64,000 nucleotides of DNA from Actinorhabdospora filicis (GCF_030269765.1 NZ_BSTX01000003.1:186001-250000); one strand, 5' to 3'. Counted from the first letter of the stretch, positions 35,112 to 43,760 are shown. Notes: generated from the sequence alone by a model not told the origin. Numbers and translations are program-made.

Positions 35112-37859
35112 CTATGAGCCGCGCCGGATCAGCTCGATGCGGCCGCGTACACCGAGTTTGCGGTAGGCGCTGGACAGGTTGGCCTCGACGGTCTTGACGC
35201 TGACGTGCGCGGTGGCGGCCACCTCGCGGTTGGTCATGCCGTCGGCGACCAGGGCGACGATGCGCGCCTCGGTGGGGGTGAGCTCCAGCGGCGGGATGTG
35301 CCGCTGGCCGCAGCGGCTCAGCTCGTCGGCGGTCCGCCGCGACCACAGGACCGCGCCGAGCCGGGTGAAGATCTCCTGCGCCGACAGCAGGGCCTCCCGG
35401 GCGGCCTTCTTCTGCTTGCGGGCGCGCAGGGCGCAGCCCTTGACCAGCAGGGTCCGGGCGCGCTCGAAGGGCATCGGGAGCGTCTCGCAGGCGGTGAGGA
35501 CCTCGTCGAGGGCGGCCTCGGCGGCCACGGCGTCCCCGGCGGCCAGCCGCAGCAGTGCCCGCGACCGCCCGACGGCCACGGTCAGCCAGGGACGCGGGGC
35601 GGCGGCCAGGCGGCTTTCCATGTCCCGCAGGCGATCGGTGGCCCGCGCGGGATCGCCGGTGGCGATCAGCGCCTCCACCTGGTCGGCGTGGAAGGCGTGC
35701 CGGGCCGGGTCGGGGATGCCCATGCGCGCCACCAGCGCCTCGGCGCGCGCGAAGACGTCCACGGCGTCGGCGGCGCGGCCCAGCGACAGGTCCAGGAAGC
35801 CCAGGACCTGGAGGTGCAGGGCCGCCACGTACGGGTCGTCGGCGCTCTCGGCCAGCGCCAGCCCGCGCGTGGCGTGCTTGCGGGCGGCCTCGTCGTCGCC
35901 GAGGTGCGCGTCGACCATGGCCAGCGCGTACAGGCAGAACCCGCACCAGCGGCGCTGCCCGGTCTGCTCCACCATCGCCAGGGCCGCGGTGGCGCGTTCC
36001 CTGGCGCGGCGCCAGTCCCCGAGCCAGCAGTCCAGTTCGGACAGCAGCATCAGCATGTGGCCCTGCTGCTCGTCGCCGCGCTCGGCGGTCCAGCGGTGCC
36101 GGGCGGCGAAGCGGTCGCGGGCGCGCGGCAGGTCGAAGTAGCGGTCCCAGTCGGCGATCGCCGTCCACGCCCAGGCTCCGGCCCAGGTGCGCGGCGCGGT
36201 CAACTCGAACAGCCCGGACGCCTCGGCGACGTCCCCATGGGACGGTCCGCCGCCGCTCATCATCCGGTACATCGCCGCCACCGACAGCACCAGCGCCAGC
36301 AGCTCCGGGTCGGGTTCGGGCAGCGCGCGCATGATCTCCAGCGCCTTCGCCGAGGCCTCGCTCTGCGCCCCGGCGTCGTGGGTGCTGAACCACGACAGCC
36401 GCAGCAGCAGGACCGCCTCCAGCTCCGGCGCGCCGGCCGCTTCGGTGAGCGCGGCGCGGCAGGCGTCGGCGGCCTCGGCGGTGCTGCCCTGGTAGAACAG
36501 GATCTCGGCGAGCTCGGACAGCGCCCGCGCCCGCGGCTCGCCCGCCGGTAGCCGCGGGACGGCGTCCTCCAGCACGATCCGCGCCCGACCGGCGTCGCCG
36601 GAGGTGAACAGGCAGCGCGCCTGCCTGCTCTGCCGCCTGGCGCGCTCGGGATCGTCGGGGAACGTGTGCCGCAGCGCCAGTTCCCAGAGCCTGGCGGCGG
36701 TGGCGGGCGCGGCCCGGGCGTCGGCGCGGCGCGCGGCGGCGTCCAGCGGCGCGGCCAGCTTCGGGTCGAAGCCCTCGGCGGCCAGCGCCAGGTGCCAGGC
36801 GCGCGCCTCCTCGTCGGTGACCACTGTGGACAGTCGCCTGTGGACGGTGTGCCGGTGTTCGCCGGTGGCGCGATCGTAGACGGCGGCCGCGTACAGCGGA
36901 TGGGCGAAGGCGATCCGGCCCTCCCGGATCTCGACCAGGCCGGCCTCCTCGGCCGGGGCGAACAGCTCGCCCCCGTGCCTGCCCAGGGCGTCGCGGACGT
37001 CCCGGACCGTCGGATGCGCCAGCGCCGCCGCGTACAGCAGCGCCTCGCCGGTGGCCTTCGGCAGGGCCGCGACCCGGTCGGCGATCAGCTCGCCGACGCT
37101 CTCGGGGGCGGGCAGCCGCTCGGCCGGGGACGCCGGTGGCTCGCGGCGGATGCGCTCGGCGGTCTCCAGCGCGAAGAGCGGATTGCCCGCGCAGATCTCG
37201 TGCAGGTGCGTCAGGACCGGGCGCGACAGCTCCAGCCCCGCCCGGTCCCGCACCAGATGGTGCAGCTCGGTGAGGCCGAGGGGTCCGAGGTGGACGGTGG
37301 TGCGGTCGTCGGCCAGGCGGGTGTCGGTCAGGTCGAGCGGCCCGGCGTCCGGTTCGCTCGCGCGCACCGTCGTCAGCAGCAGCAACGGTTCCTTCGTCAG
37401 CCGCCGCAGCGCGTAGTTGAGGGCGCGGGCGGTGGCCGCGTCCAGCCATTGCGCGTCATCGACGGCGAGGACGGTGGGGCCGGGCAGCCGCCGCAGGACC
37501 GAGAGCGTGGCGACGCCGACGGTGCGCGGGTCGAGGGGCGTGTCGCCGGGGTGGGCGCGGAGCAGGACGACGTCCATGGCCTCGCGCTGCGGGGTGGGGA
37601 GGCCGTCGCGGACGTCGTCCCAGCAGCCGTCGAAGAGGTCGAAGAGGCCGGTGAAGGACATCCGGGCCTCGGTCTCGCTGGTCTTGGTGGACAGGACCCG
37701 CAGCTCTCTGGCGCGGGCCCGGTCGGCGGCCAGGGTCCACAGGGTCGTCTTGCCGATCCCGGCCTCGCCGTAGAGGATCAGCGCGCCCGGCGCCTCCCGG
37801 GGCGTGTCGAGGACGGCGCCGACCAGCGACAGCTCGGCCGCTCTGCCGAAGACACGCAT
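35112..37859 (-). CDS. LAL-type LuxR regulator (large ATP-binding)
   Basis: 915-aa regulator: N-terminal AAA/STAND ATPase with Walker A GEAGIGKT (31-38) and TVLAVDDAQWLD as Walker B, a long helical/TPR middle (about 350-830), and a C-terminal LuxR helix-turn-helix (LTPTEARIVALVADGMTNRE, then VSVKTVEANLSSAYRKLGV). LAL proteins often control polyketide or catabolic genes. The ATG at 37859 gives MRVFGRAAEL, the usual beginning; a start 12 codons upstream is possible. The mini-Tc gene follows after 119 bases on the same strand and may be a target. Confidence 0.92.
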   Translation of the reverse strand: MRVFGRAAELSLVGAVLDTPREAPGALILYGEAGIGKTTLWTLAADRARARELRVLSTKTSETEARMSFTGLFDLFDGCWDDVRDGLPTPQREAMDVVLLRAHPGDTPLDPRTVGVATLSVLRRLPGPTVLAVDDAQWLDAATARALNYALRRLTKEPLLLLTTVRASEPDAGPLDLTDTRLADDRTTVHLGPLGLTELHHLVRDRAGLELSRPVLTHLHEICAGNPLFALETAERIRREPPASPAERLPAPESVGELIADRVAALPKATGEALLYAAALAHPTVRDVRDALGRHGGELFAPAEEAGLVEIREGRIAFAHPLYAAAVYDRATGEHRHTVHRRLSTVVTDEEARAWHLALAAEGFDPKLAAPLDAAARRADARAAPATAARLWELALRHTFPDDPERARRQSRQARCLFTSGDAGRARIVLEDAVPRLPAGEPRARALSELAEILFYQGSTAEAADACRAALTEAAGAPELEAVLLLRLSWFSTHDAGAQSEASAKALEIMRALPEPDPELLALVLSVAAMYRMMSGGGPSHGDVAEASGLFELTAPRTWAGAWAWTAIADWDRYFDLPRARDRFAARHRWTAERGDEQQGHMLMLLSELDCWLGDWRRARERATAALAMVEQTGQRRWCGFCLYALAMVDAHLGDDEAARKHATRGLALAESADDPYVAALHLQVLGFLDLSLGRAADAVDVFARAEALVARMGIPDPARHAFHADQVEALIATGDPARATDRLRDMESRLAAAPRPWLTVAVGRSRALLRLAAGDAVAAEAALDEVLTACETLPMPFERARTLLVKGCALRARKQKKAAREALLSAQEIFTRLGAVLWSRRTADELSRCGQRHIPPLELTPTEARIVALVADGMTNREVAATAHVSVKTVEANLSSAYRKLGVRGRIELIRRGS

Positions 37860-38005
37860 CGCGCCACCCCTTTTACGCGAACCCCACGCGGTCATTACAT
37901 AACGGCGGGAGGTTGATCACAAGCGTCCGCTTTCCCGACGGGGTCTTCGGGCGGTGGTGCTGTTAGGGTGCTCGGGCCCGGCCGCCCCCGATACACCGAG
38001 GAACC

Positions 38006-38500
38006 ATGTCCGACTTCACCGTGACCTTCGAGCCCGCGCCCCAGAGCCCGGTCGTGCCGTCCGGTTCCCGCAACCACCGGATCGCCTCGGTGCTGCTGTG
38101 GGTGCTCTTCGGCGTCCAGGTGGCGCTGGTCGTGGCCGGCTATGTGCTCGCGGTGCTCATCGAGCGTCCCTACGACATCGAGACCGCCGCCGCGCTCTAC
38201 GAGCTGCCGAGCACGGTGACCGGGCTGCTGTACGCGTCCGTGATCGCCTTCGCGGCGGTCGGTGTGCGCCGCGGCGTCCGGCTCGCGCGCTACGTCGCCT
38301 TCGGTGTGGCCTTCGTCGGCGAGTGGGGGTTCATCGAGAGGCTCGGCTGGTTCGCCTCGACGGTCCTGCGCTGGAGTGACACGGGGACCTGGAGTTTCCT
38401 GCCGCTGCTGGAGAGCGTCCCCGCGGCGGTGCTCGGTGTGATCGTCTTCGTCCTGCTCGTGCGGCGCGAGCCTCAGGTCCCGGTCGCGGGCGTCTCCTAG
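38006..38500 (+). CDS. Four-helix membrane protein, unknown function
   Basis: 164 aa. Hydrophobic segments at about 27-51, 68-88, 93-112 and 135-154; both termini probably cytoplasmic. GAGGAACC precedes the ATG. Not recognised. Its 3' end overlaps the opposite membrane-protein gene by four bases, and it is divergent from the LAL regulator. Confidence 0.75.
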   Translation: MSDFTVTFEPAPQSPVVPSGSRNHRIASVLLWVLFGVQVALVVAGYVLAVLIERPYDIETAAALYELPSTVTGLLYASVIAFAAVGVRRGVRLARYVAFGVAFVGEWGFIERLGWFASTVLRWSDTGTWSFLPLLESVPAAVLGVIVFVLLVRREPQVPVAGVS

Positions 38501-39159
38501 CGCTCCACCTCCTCGCGGCCGGTCACCGCCGAGGTCTCCAGGATCACCAGCTCGCGCCGGCCGGCGGTGAGCACCTTCAGGTAGCCCGGCGGAGTGTCCA
38601 GGACGTAGCCGTAGAGCGTGCCGTGGGCGGTGTCGATGCGCTCCAGCGACACCCACGGGTCGTGGATGACGGCCGCGCCGACCAGGACCACCGCGAGCGT
38701 GATGGCGCCGACCTGCGCCACGAGCCAGCGCGCGGCACGGCCGCCGGGGTTGCGGTGCCGCTCCCGCATCAGGAAGTACAGCCCGGCGGTCAGCAGCAGG
38801 ACCAGCGGCGGCAGCCACCACGCGGCGAAGGACCACACCATCGCCACCGCGAAGGCGGTGAGGATCAGCAGCCCGGCGGCCGAGCCGCTGTACCGCTCGC
38901 CCTGGCGCCGCTGCCGCACGAGCCGCACCACCAGGATCGGGAACAGGATCAGCAGCGCCGCCGCGCTGATCACCTCGTCGGCCATCGCGGTGCCGACCGC
39001 CATGGTCAGCACGTCGTCGAGGTTGATGGTGTCGGCGACGGAGAAGGCGGTGCCCCAGTGCCAGTGGACGACGGCCATCATGCGCAGCACCAGGAACAGG
39101 GCGGCGATGCCGGTCCAGGTGAGGCCGCCGTGGGCGCCCTGGACCTTCTGGTGGCTCAT
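38497..39159 (-). CDS. Membrane protein, unknown function
   Basis: 220 aa with about five hydrophobic segments (13-32, 52-79, 93-113, 115-131, 147-165) and a C-terminal extracytoplasmic or cytoplasmic tail ending in TSAVTGREEVER. A His/Trp-rich stretch (VVHWHWGTAFS) lies near residues 30-40. No family recognised. Confidence 0.7.
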   Translation of the reverse strand: MSHQKVQGAHGGLTWTGIAALFLVLRMMAVVHWHWGTAFSVADTINLDDVLTMAVGTAMADEVISAAALLILFPILVVRLVRQRRQGERYSGSAAGLLILTAFAVAMVWSFAAWWLPPLVLLLTAGLYFLMRERHRNPGGRAARWLVAQVGAITLAVVLVGAAVIHDPWVSLERIDTAHGTLYGYVLDTPPGYLKVLTAGRRELVILETSAVTGREEVER

Positions 39160-39505
39160 CGGCCCTCCCCGTCATGGGCGCGTCGGACCGACTCACGGTA
39201 TGACGCGGCGGGGGAGGAGGGTGGCGAATCGCCTGAGAGCGCACAAAGACACCGCCACACGGTGAGACCGGGTGGCGGGCCCTGTGGGGAGGGATCGCGC
39301 CGGGCCACGCTCGCCCTGCTGGAGGCTTGATCGGCCCGGCGCAGTGCGAGCATATTGTAGTTGCAAAGAGTTTGCAATAAGCGCGCCGAAACCGGCCCGG
39401 ATCGTGGACGGGTGATGGCGCGGGTCGTGTGTGGATCTCGCGGGTGACCTTCGGCGGACGCGGACGCGGTGATGCCACGATGACGGACCCACCCCCGGAG
39501 GCTTC
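39160..39505. other. Intergenic region with an AT-rich palindrome
   Basis: 346 bases without a supported gene; overlapping open frames lack ribosome binding sites. The only strong signal is the palindrome at 39361-39377, set in an AT-rich island of about 30 bases. Confidence 0.6.
39361..39377. promoter_or_regulatory. TTGCAAA-GAG-TTTGCAA palindrome
   Basis: A perfect 7-bp inverted repeat with a 3-base spacer, 129 bases before the start of the small protein at 39506. It looks like an operator for an unlinked repressor. Confidence 0.55.
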
Positions 39506-39949
39506 GTGACACCCGCCGACGCGCCCGCGCCGTTCGTCCCACTGGAGGGACTCGCCGCGATCGCCCCGCCCGAGGTCCGCGACGCCCTGCCCCTGGGCGG
39601 GTGGCGGATGGACGCCCTCCACAAGCTGCGGCTGCCCGTGCGGGACGTGGCGGTCGCCGAGCTCGGGTGGCTGCTCGACCTGCGCGTGTGGCAGGCCTAC
39701 GGGCGGCACTTCGCGGTGAGCCCGAGGGACGTCCTGGCCGCGCCGGACGTTCTCGCCCACCAGCACGAGCGCGCGATGCGGGCCGACCTGGCCTACCCGG
39801 TCCACCTGTGCCCGTGGCGGGGCAGGACGGTGATCCTCGACGGCTTCCACCGGCTGCTCAAGGCGGTGCTGACCGGGCGCGAGACGCTGCCCGCGATGCT
39901 CCTCGGCGAGGAGGAGTTCGCGGCGATCGGTGGTTTGAGGGAGGGCTGA
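39506..39949 (+). CDS. Small soluble protein with a ParB-like DGFHR motif
   Basis: 147 aa, starting at GTG after GGAGG (5 bases). The C-terminal half PVHLCPWRGRTVILDGFHRL, then LKAVLTGRETLPAMLL resembles the substrate loop of ParB/sulfiredoxin-like domains, where D-G-x-H-R binds nucleotide phosphate. The N-terminal half is not recognised. No partner genes. A CRISPR relic starts at the base after its stop codon. Function unknown. Confidence 0.65.
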   Translation: MTPADAPAPFVPLEGLAAIAPPEVRDALPLGGWRMDALHKLRLPVRDVAVAELGWLLDLRVWQAYGRHFAVSPRDVLAAPDVLAHQHERAMRADLAYPVHLCPWRGRTVILDGFHRLLKAVLTGRETLPAMLLGEEEFAAIGGLREG

Positions 39950-40090
39950 CTGCCATCCCCGCCCTGCGGGGATTACGCCGATGGTGCGTTGATCATGCCC
40001 GGCAAGGGGGGCTCATCCCCGCGAGCGCGGGGAAACACCAGCGACAACTCGCGTCTCTGGCAAGTGCACGGCTCATCCCCCGCGGGGACC
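39950..40090. CRISPR. Three-repeat type I-E-like CRISPR relic filling a convergent gap
   Basis: Repeat B is GGCTCATCCCC-GCGAGCGCGGGGAAACA (40010-40037), close to the common actinobacterial type I-E repeat. A degenerate copy starts at 39950 (CATCCCCGC core at 39954) and a truncated copy at 40070 (CATCCCC at 40074); the cores are exactly 60 bases apart. Two 32-base spacers, about 39978-40009 and 40038-40069, are unique. The array begins one base after one stop codon and ends one base before the opposite stop codon. No cas genes are in the window. Confidence 0.7.
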
Positions 40091-40606
40091 CTACTTCAGC
40101 TGCCCCAGCACCAGCGGCCACCAGCCGTCGCCCTCGAAGGCCGCCGGGTCGATGCGGCGCATCCGCTCGGCGAGCTCCTCCGCACGTGCCGCGCGGCCGG
40201 TCTTCCCCTCGTCCTCCTCGACGAAGAGGGCGAACTGGTACAGGAACTCCACGAAGGTCCGGTAGTTGGTGTTGACCCCTTGGACGTCCTGGGCCTCCAG
40301 GTCGAACTGGAGGATCTCGCCGCTGGCGGGGTCGAGCACGTACAGCAGGTTGGGGTTGTCGGCGACGGCGCCGACCACGATGAGCTGGATGTCGAGGGAG
40401 CCGTCCTCGGTCATCAGCCGGATCACGTCGAACATCTGCGGGCTGCCGGTCAGGTAGCCGGTGTAGACGATCTCCACGGCGAGGGGGATCTCGTCGCCGA
40501 TGGGGAGCATGTCGGGCGTGAAGCCGCCCTCCAGCCAGGCCTCGCGGGGGTAGGGCCCGAGCTCCTCTTCGTCCCAGAGGGACAGGAAGCGGGGGTCGGC
40601 GCTCAT
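40091..40606 (-). CDS. SUKH-4-type immunity protein
   Basis: 171-aa soluble protein. Motifs fit SUKH-4: IPLAVEIVYTGYL near 41-53, LLYVLDPASGEILQFDLEA, then VNTNYRTFVEFLYQFALFVE. Proteins of this family neutralise nuclease toxins delivered between bacteria. It overlaps the SUKH gene upstream by four bases (ATGA), and both follow a nuclease toxin gene, so it is the last gene of the toxin module. Two immunity genes behind one toxin suggest protection against several toxin variants. Confidence 0.8.
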   Translation of the reverse strand: MSADPRFLSLWDEEELGPYPREAWLEGGFTPDMLPIGDEIPLAVEIVYTGYLTGSPQMFDVIRLMTEDGSLDIQLIVVGAVADNPNLLYVLDPASGEILQFDLEAQDVQGVNTNYRTFVEFLYQFALFVEEDEGKTGRAARAEELAERMRRIDPAAFEGDGWWPLVLGQLK

Positions 40607-41190
40607 GCGTTCTCCTCCGGCGAGCCGAGGAGCCCGGCCTCGGTCAGCAGTGTGAACCAGGCGTCGGACTTCGGCGCGCGCTCAAGGGCGTCGTCGCCGA
40701 GGACGGTCCGCACGAGTTCGGGGTAGCGGGGGCCGAGGACGAAGGCGTCGAGGAACTCGGCGAGGGAGGGCGCGAAGTCCTCGATGGCCACGTCCTCGTC
40801 GGGGTTCTCCCACAGGAACACGTAATCGTCGGGGTCGAGCCAGTAGACGCCGCCGTCATTGGCGTCCATGCGAATGGGCGCGCCGTCGATCTCGGGGGGC
40901 GCGCCGAGGATCTCGAAACCGATCTCCACGGGATTTCCCATGGGGTCCTCGTCGTCGACCGGACGCGATTCCCACGCTTCCTGGGAAACGATCGAAGAAG
41001 GCGTCGGGAAACGGAAATAGGAGCCTTCGAGGTGCCCGATGATCCGGTACACCTCGCCCACTCCCTCGGGCAGCCCGTCGACGTCCTCGACGCCGGACGC
41101 CGGTCGCGCCACGGTCGCGCCGCGCACGGTCAGGCCGGTCACGCGGTCCATCTTCGCCCGCAGCGAGGCGAGCGCGTCCTCGACGCCCAT
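40603..41190 (-). CDS. SMI1/KNR4 (SUKH) superfamily immunity protein
   Basis: 195-aa soluble acidic protein with the SUKH-like order: long N-terminal helix, YRIIGHLEGSYFRFPTPSSI, RMDANDGGVYWLDPDDYVFL and a C-terminal helix around SLAEFLDAFVLG. Its start overlaps the nuclease stop by one base. Position directly after the toxin makes it the likely cognate antidote. Confidence 0.75.
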   Translation of the reverse strand: MGVEDALASLRAKMDRVTGLTVRGATVARPASGVEDVDGLPEGVGEVYRIIGHLEGSYFRFPTPSSIVSQEAWESRPVDDEDPMGNPVEIGFEILGAPPEIDGAPIRMDANDGGVYWLDPDDYVFLWENPDEDVAIEDFAPSLAEFLDAFVLGPRYPELVRTVLGDDALERAPKSDAWFTLLTEAGLLGSPEENA

Positions 41191-41768
41191 CAGGGGATCA
41201 CCTTCACGATCACCGGCGTTCCGGGCGGTACGTCCCGCAGCGCCACGCTGATCTCGCGGCCCAGGTGGCGGTTGGTGTAGGCGTCCATCATGCGGAGGTT
41301 ACCGTAGATGTCCTTGCCGTCGAGCTGGAGCTCGTGGATGTGGTCGGGGTCGAGTCCGTCGCCGACTTTGGTGACGTTCTTCTTGCCGCCGTAGAGTTTG
41401 CGGACGAGTTCCTTGTTCGCCTGGTATTTGCGGCCGTTCTTGGTCAGCCGCCGGATCATCCGGTCGCGGTGGACGTTGGTGCGCGTGCGGTCCTTGCCGG
41501 TCTTCTTGTCGCGGACCTTCGTGCGTTTGGATTCGGCCTTCTTGAGTTTTCCCTCGCGGCCGAGCCGTTCCAGGTCCTTGGCCTTGCGGTCGAAATCGGC
41601 CTTGTGGAAATCGGGCCGTCTTTTCAGGACGAGAATGGCCGGGCCGTTGGGGGCGGGCCCGCCGCCCTTGGCGGTGCGGAACACGTCGGCGTTCTCCAGC
41701 CACGCCGAGACGACCTTGGCGCCCTTGGCCTGCGCGGCGCGGGGCGGGTTGGTGCGTCCCCTAACCAT
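41190..41768 (-). CDS. HNH-fold nuclease toxin domain as a separate ORF
   Basis: 192-aa basic protein. The C-terminus, DPDHIHELQLDGKDIYGNLR through YTNRHLG, is an HNH/Endo VII-like nuclease core: H143, H145-E146, N157 and N166. The same D-H-I-x-E-L-Q-L motif occurs at the C-terminus of polymorphic toxins. The N-terminal 130 residues are Lys/Arg-rich and may bind nucleic acid. The ATG overlaps the last eight bases of the carrier gene, giving reinitiation coupling instead of the fusion usually seen. No export signal of its own is present. Confidence 0.8.
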   Translation of the reverse strand: MVRGRTNPPRAAQAKGAKVVSAWLENADVFRTAKGGGPAPNGPAILVLKRRPDFHKADFDRKAKDLERLGREGKLKKAESKRTKVRDKKTGKDRTRTNVHRDRMIRRLTKNGRKYQANKELVRKLYGGKKNVTKVGDGLDPDHIHELQLDGKDIYGNLRMMDAYTNRHLGREISVALRDVPPGTPVIVKVIP

Positions 41769-42255
41769 TCAGCACCGCCTCGATGGCCATGTTGATCAGC
41801 TGGTCGACGATGAAGCCGGTGATCATCTTGAAGATGGGGATCTCCAGCAGGGACGCCCCGAAGGTCACCGCGGCGGTGGCGATGGCCTGGGCGATCTGGA
41901 TGGCCAGCAGGATGAGCTGGATGATCACCTGGATCTTCAGGGCCAGGACGACGCCGGCGGCGATCATCAGCCCGATGCTGATCACGTTGGTGGGCTCGGT
42001 GGCGTCCATGATGTTCTTCGCCGCCGACTCGTGGTCGGCCCACTCCCCGGCGAAGGCCTCGATGTCGGCGCCGGAGTTGTTCTCGATGATGGTGCGCGCG
42101 GCCGACTCCAGGTTCGAGACCGAGGAGTTGATCTTGTCGGCCATGCCGGTCCACTCGCCGGCCAGGGAGAAGATCTTCTGCTCGTCCGACTCCGGCCAGT
42201 CGTAGCCGATCATGGACAGCAGGGAGGTCAGCTCACCGGGAAGTTGCAGGCCCAC
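41761..42255 (-). CDS. WXG100-like membrane carrier (CpnT N-terminal-type), type VII substrate
   Basis: 164 aa. GYDWPESDEQKIFSLAGEWT (17-36) is the typical beginning of CpnT/EspX-type WXG-like toxin carriers. It is followed by a helical region with a second EWADHESA segment (71-78) and then a long hydrophobic C-terminus (about 91-160) that may span or disturb a membrane. In related systems this domain is fused to the toxin; here the nuclease is the next, overlapping gene. It is preceded by a WXG-like gene and a YbaB-like gene. Confidence 0.8.
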   Translation of the reverse strand: MGLQLPGELTSLLSMIGYDWPESDEQKIFSLAGEWTGMADKINSSVSNLESAARTIIENNSGADIEAFAGEWADHESAAKNIMDATEPTNVISIGLMIAAGVVLALKIQVIIQLILLAIQIAQAIATAAVTFGASLLEIPIFKMITGFIVDQLINMAIEAVLNG

Positions 42256-42267
42256 GTCTCGTTCTCC

Positions 42268-42591
42268 CTATCCGCCGATGGCGCCGAGGATGGTCTCGAA
42301 GGAGGCCCTGGCCTTCTCCTCGCCCTCCTCGTGCTTGTCGGCCATGTCGTTGAGGGAGTCGACGTAGCTCTCCAGCTCGGTGACGTTGGTCGTCAGGCAC
42401 TCCAGGGCGCCCTCGATGACCGACTGGTGGGCGACCCCGACGAGCATGCCGATGGTGTCGCCGCCGAAGGCCTCGGCGAAGGACTCCACGGCCGTCTGGA
42501 AGGCCTCCAGGTGCTCCCGGACGGTCTCCTTGGCGCGCTCCATTTCGGCGGCGCCGCGCCGGATGGACTCCACGTCGATGTCGAGCGCCAT
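42268..42591 (-). CDS. WXG100/EspC-like small secretion-system protein
   Basis: 107 aa, all helical, beginning MALDIDVESIRRGAAEMERA with a central hydrophobic hairpin near FGGDTIGMLVGVAHQS and a charged C-terminal helix. Size and order fit the EspC/DUF2580 group of type VII-associated proteins; a strict WXG is replaced by F-G-G. One base separates it from the YbaB-like gene, and 12 bases from the carrier. Probably forms a heterodimer with the carrier for export. Confidence 0.75.
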   Translation of the reverse strand: MALDIDVESIRRGAAEMERAKETVREHLEAFQTAVESFAEAFGGDTIGMLVGVAHQSVIEGALECLTTNVTELESYVDSLNDMADKHEEGEEKARASFETILGAIGG

Positions 42592-42592
42592 G

Positions 42593-42997
42593 TCAGTCCC
42601 TCCGCAGTTTCGCCATCACGTCGGTGATCGCCGAGGAGATCTCCCGCATCTGCCGCACGCTCTGGTCCTGGAGCCGCTCGATGGTGGCCTCCATCGCCGC
42701 CAGGTCCGGCATCGGCTCACCGGCGTCCTCGGACGCCTGCCCGGCGAGCGCGGCGTTGACCGCGTGGCGGACCTGCTCGGCCAGGTACTCGCTGCCGCCG
42801 CGCATCAGAGTCGGGTCGATGTACACCGACTCCACGCGCCCCTCGGCGTCCATCGCCACCCGCAGGAGCCCGTCGGCGGCCTCGCCGAGGGTCCCGACGC
42901 GCTCGGCGCCGGCGGCCGCGGCGGTGTTCTGGCGGGCCTCCCGCAATGAGGCGCGCGCCTCCATCAGCTGCTGTTCCATCGCGTTCTCACCGAACAT
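42593..42997 (-). CDS. YbaB/EbfC-like protein, first gene of the toxin module
   Basis: 134 aa. It has the YbaB layout: N-terminal coiled helix (ENAMEQQLMEARASLREARQ), beta strand pair (GLLRVAMDAEGRVESVYIDP) and C-terminal helix with VNAALAGQ. YbaB proteins bind DNA, but relatives are regularly found at the head of type VII substrate loci in actinobacteria with unknown role. The ATG at 42997 is preceded by AAAGGGG; longer starts lack a site. Confidence 0.8.
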   Translation of the reverse strand: MFGENAMEQQLMEARASLREARQNTAAAAGAERVGTLGEAADGLLRVAMDAEGRVESVYIDPTLMRGGSEYLAEQVRHAVNAALAGQASEDAGEPMPDLAAMEATIERLQDQSVRQMREISSAITDVMAKLRRD

Positions 42998-43244
42998 GTC
43001 GCCCCTTTCCCGCCGTGACAGGTTACCGACGGGTCTCCACGTTCTCTCGACGCCGAGACAATCGTGCTCCACTGTGGATCCGGGCGTCCTGGCCGGTCAG
43101 CCCGCGCGCCGTCGGGTACCCACCCCTTGACGTGTTCACGACACGCTGTGGCCGGGCTCACCCGTCCGGCACCTCGCCGTGACCTCGCTGCCGCCTCGCC
43201 GCCCTTTCGTACGGTCGAACCGACCCGCACGGAGGAGTACGGCC

Positions 43245-43709
43245 ATGGAACGGATCCGGATCACCGCCGAGGAGCTGCCGAAGCTCCTGGCGCGCCTGAG
43301 GGTGAGCGCGGGCTCACCCGACCGTTCCGTGACCGCCGTCCTCGACCTCGCCGGGACGCACGTCGAACTCGCCCACGCCCCACGGCGCGAGGACGACCTG
43401 GCGCGGCAGACCACCGCCGCGCTGGAGGCCGGACGCCACGGCTACCGCCGCGCCCGCGCCCTCCTGCTCGAACAGGCCGGGGACGCACCCGAACCCGCCC
43501 TCGACGGGGTCGCGGCCACCGCGACCTCACCCGACGGCGAGATCACCGTCCACCGCCGCGGCGCCCACGGCGTCGCCGTCGAGATCCGTCCCGGCGCGCT
43601 CGCCCGGCACGGGCGCGCCGGGGTGCAGACGAGCCTGAACGACGCCATCGGGGCCGCCGATGACCGCTTCGACCTGGAATGCCTCATCCGTTCGTCGGCC
43701 CGCCACTGA
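43245..43709 (+). CDS. Small protein of unknown function, divergent from the toxin module
   Basis: 154 aa, soluble, with GGAGG eight bases before ATG. The C-terminal part (GVAVEIRPGALARHGRAGVQ, then TSLNDAIGAADDRFDLE) resembles the beta-helix layout of YbaB-like partners but is too divergent for a firm call. Divergent from the YbaB-like gene, so it may share a regulatory region with the toxin module. Confidence 0.65.
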   Translation: MERIRITAEELPKLLARLRVSAGSPDRSVTAVLDLAGTHVELAHAPRREDDLARQTTAALEAGRHGYRRARALLLEQAGDAPEPALDGVAATATSPDGEITVHRRGAHGVAVEIRPGALARHGRAGVQTSLNDAIGAADDRFDLECLIRSSARH

Positions 43710-43726
43710 CCTTCACCCGGGGACCG

Positions 43727-43760
43727 CCCGGTCCCTCTGGATCTCGCCGGAGGGACCGGG
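43727..43760 (+). terminator. Hairpin between the small protein and the BTAD regulator
   Basis: CCCGGTCCCTC and GAGGGACCGGG form a perfect 11-bp stem with a 12-base loop, 18 bases after the stop codon. No U tract. Confidence 0.65.

Noticed and set aside
39193..39624. Minus-strand frame of 143 codons in the gap before 39506
   Set aside because: No ribosome binding site, low-complexity Arg/Ser/Pro content, and it overlaps the start of a better supported gene.
41755..41780. Programmed frameshift joining carrier and nuclease
   Set aside because: In the nuclease frame a TGA stands directly before its ATG, and no slippery heptamer is seen; reinitiation in the overlap explains the arrangement better.
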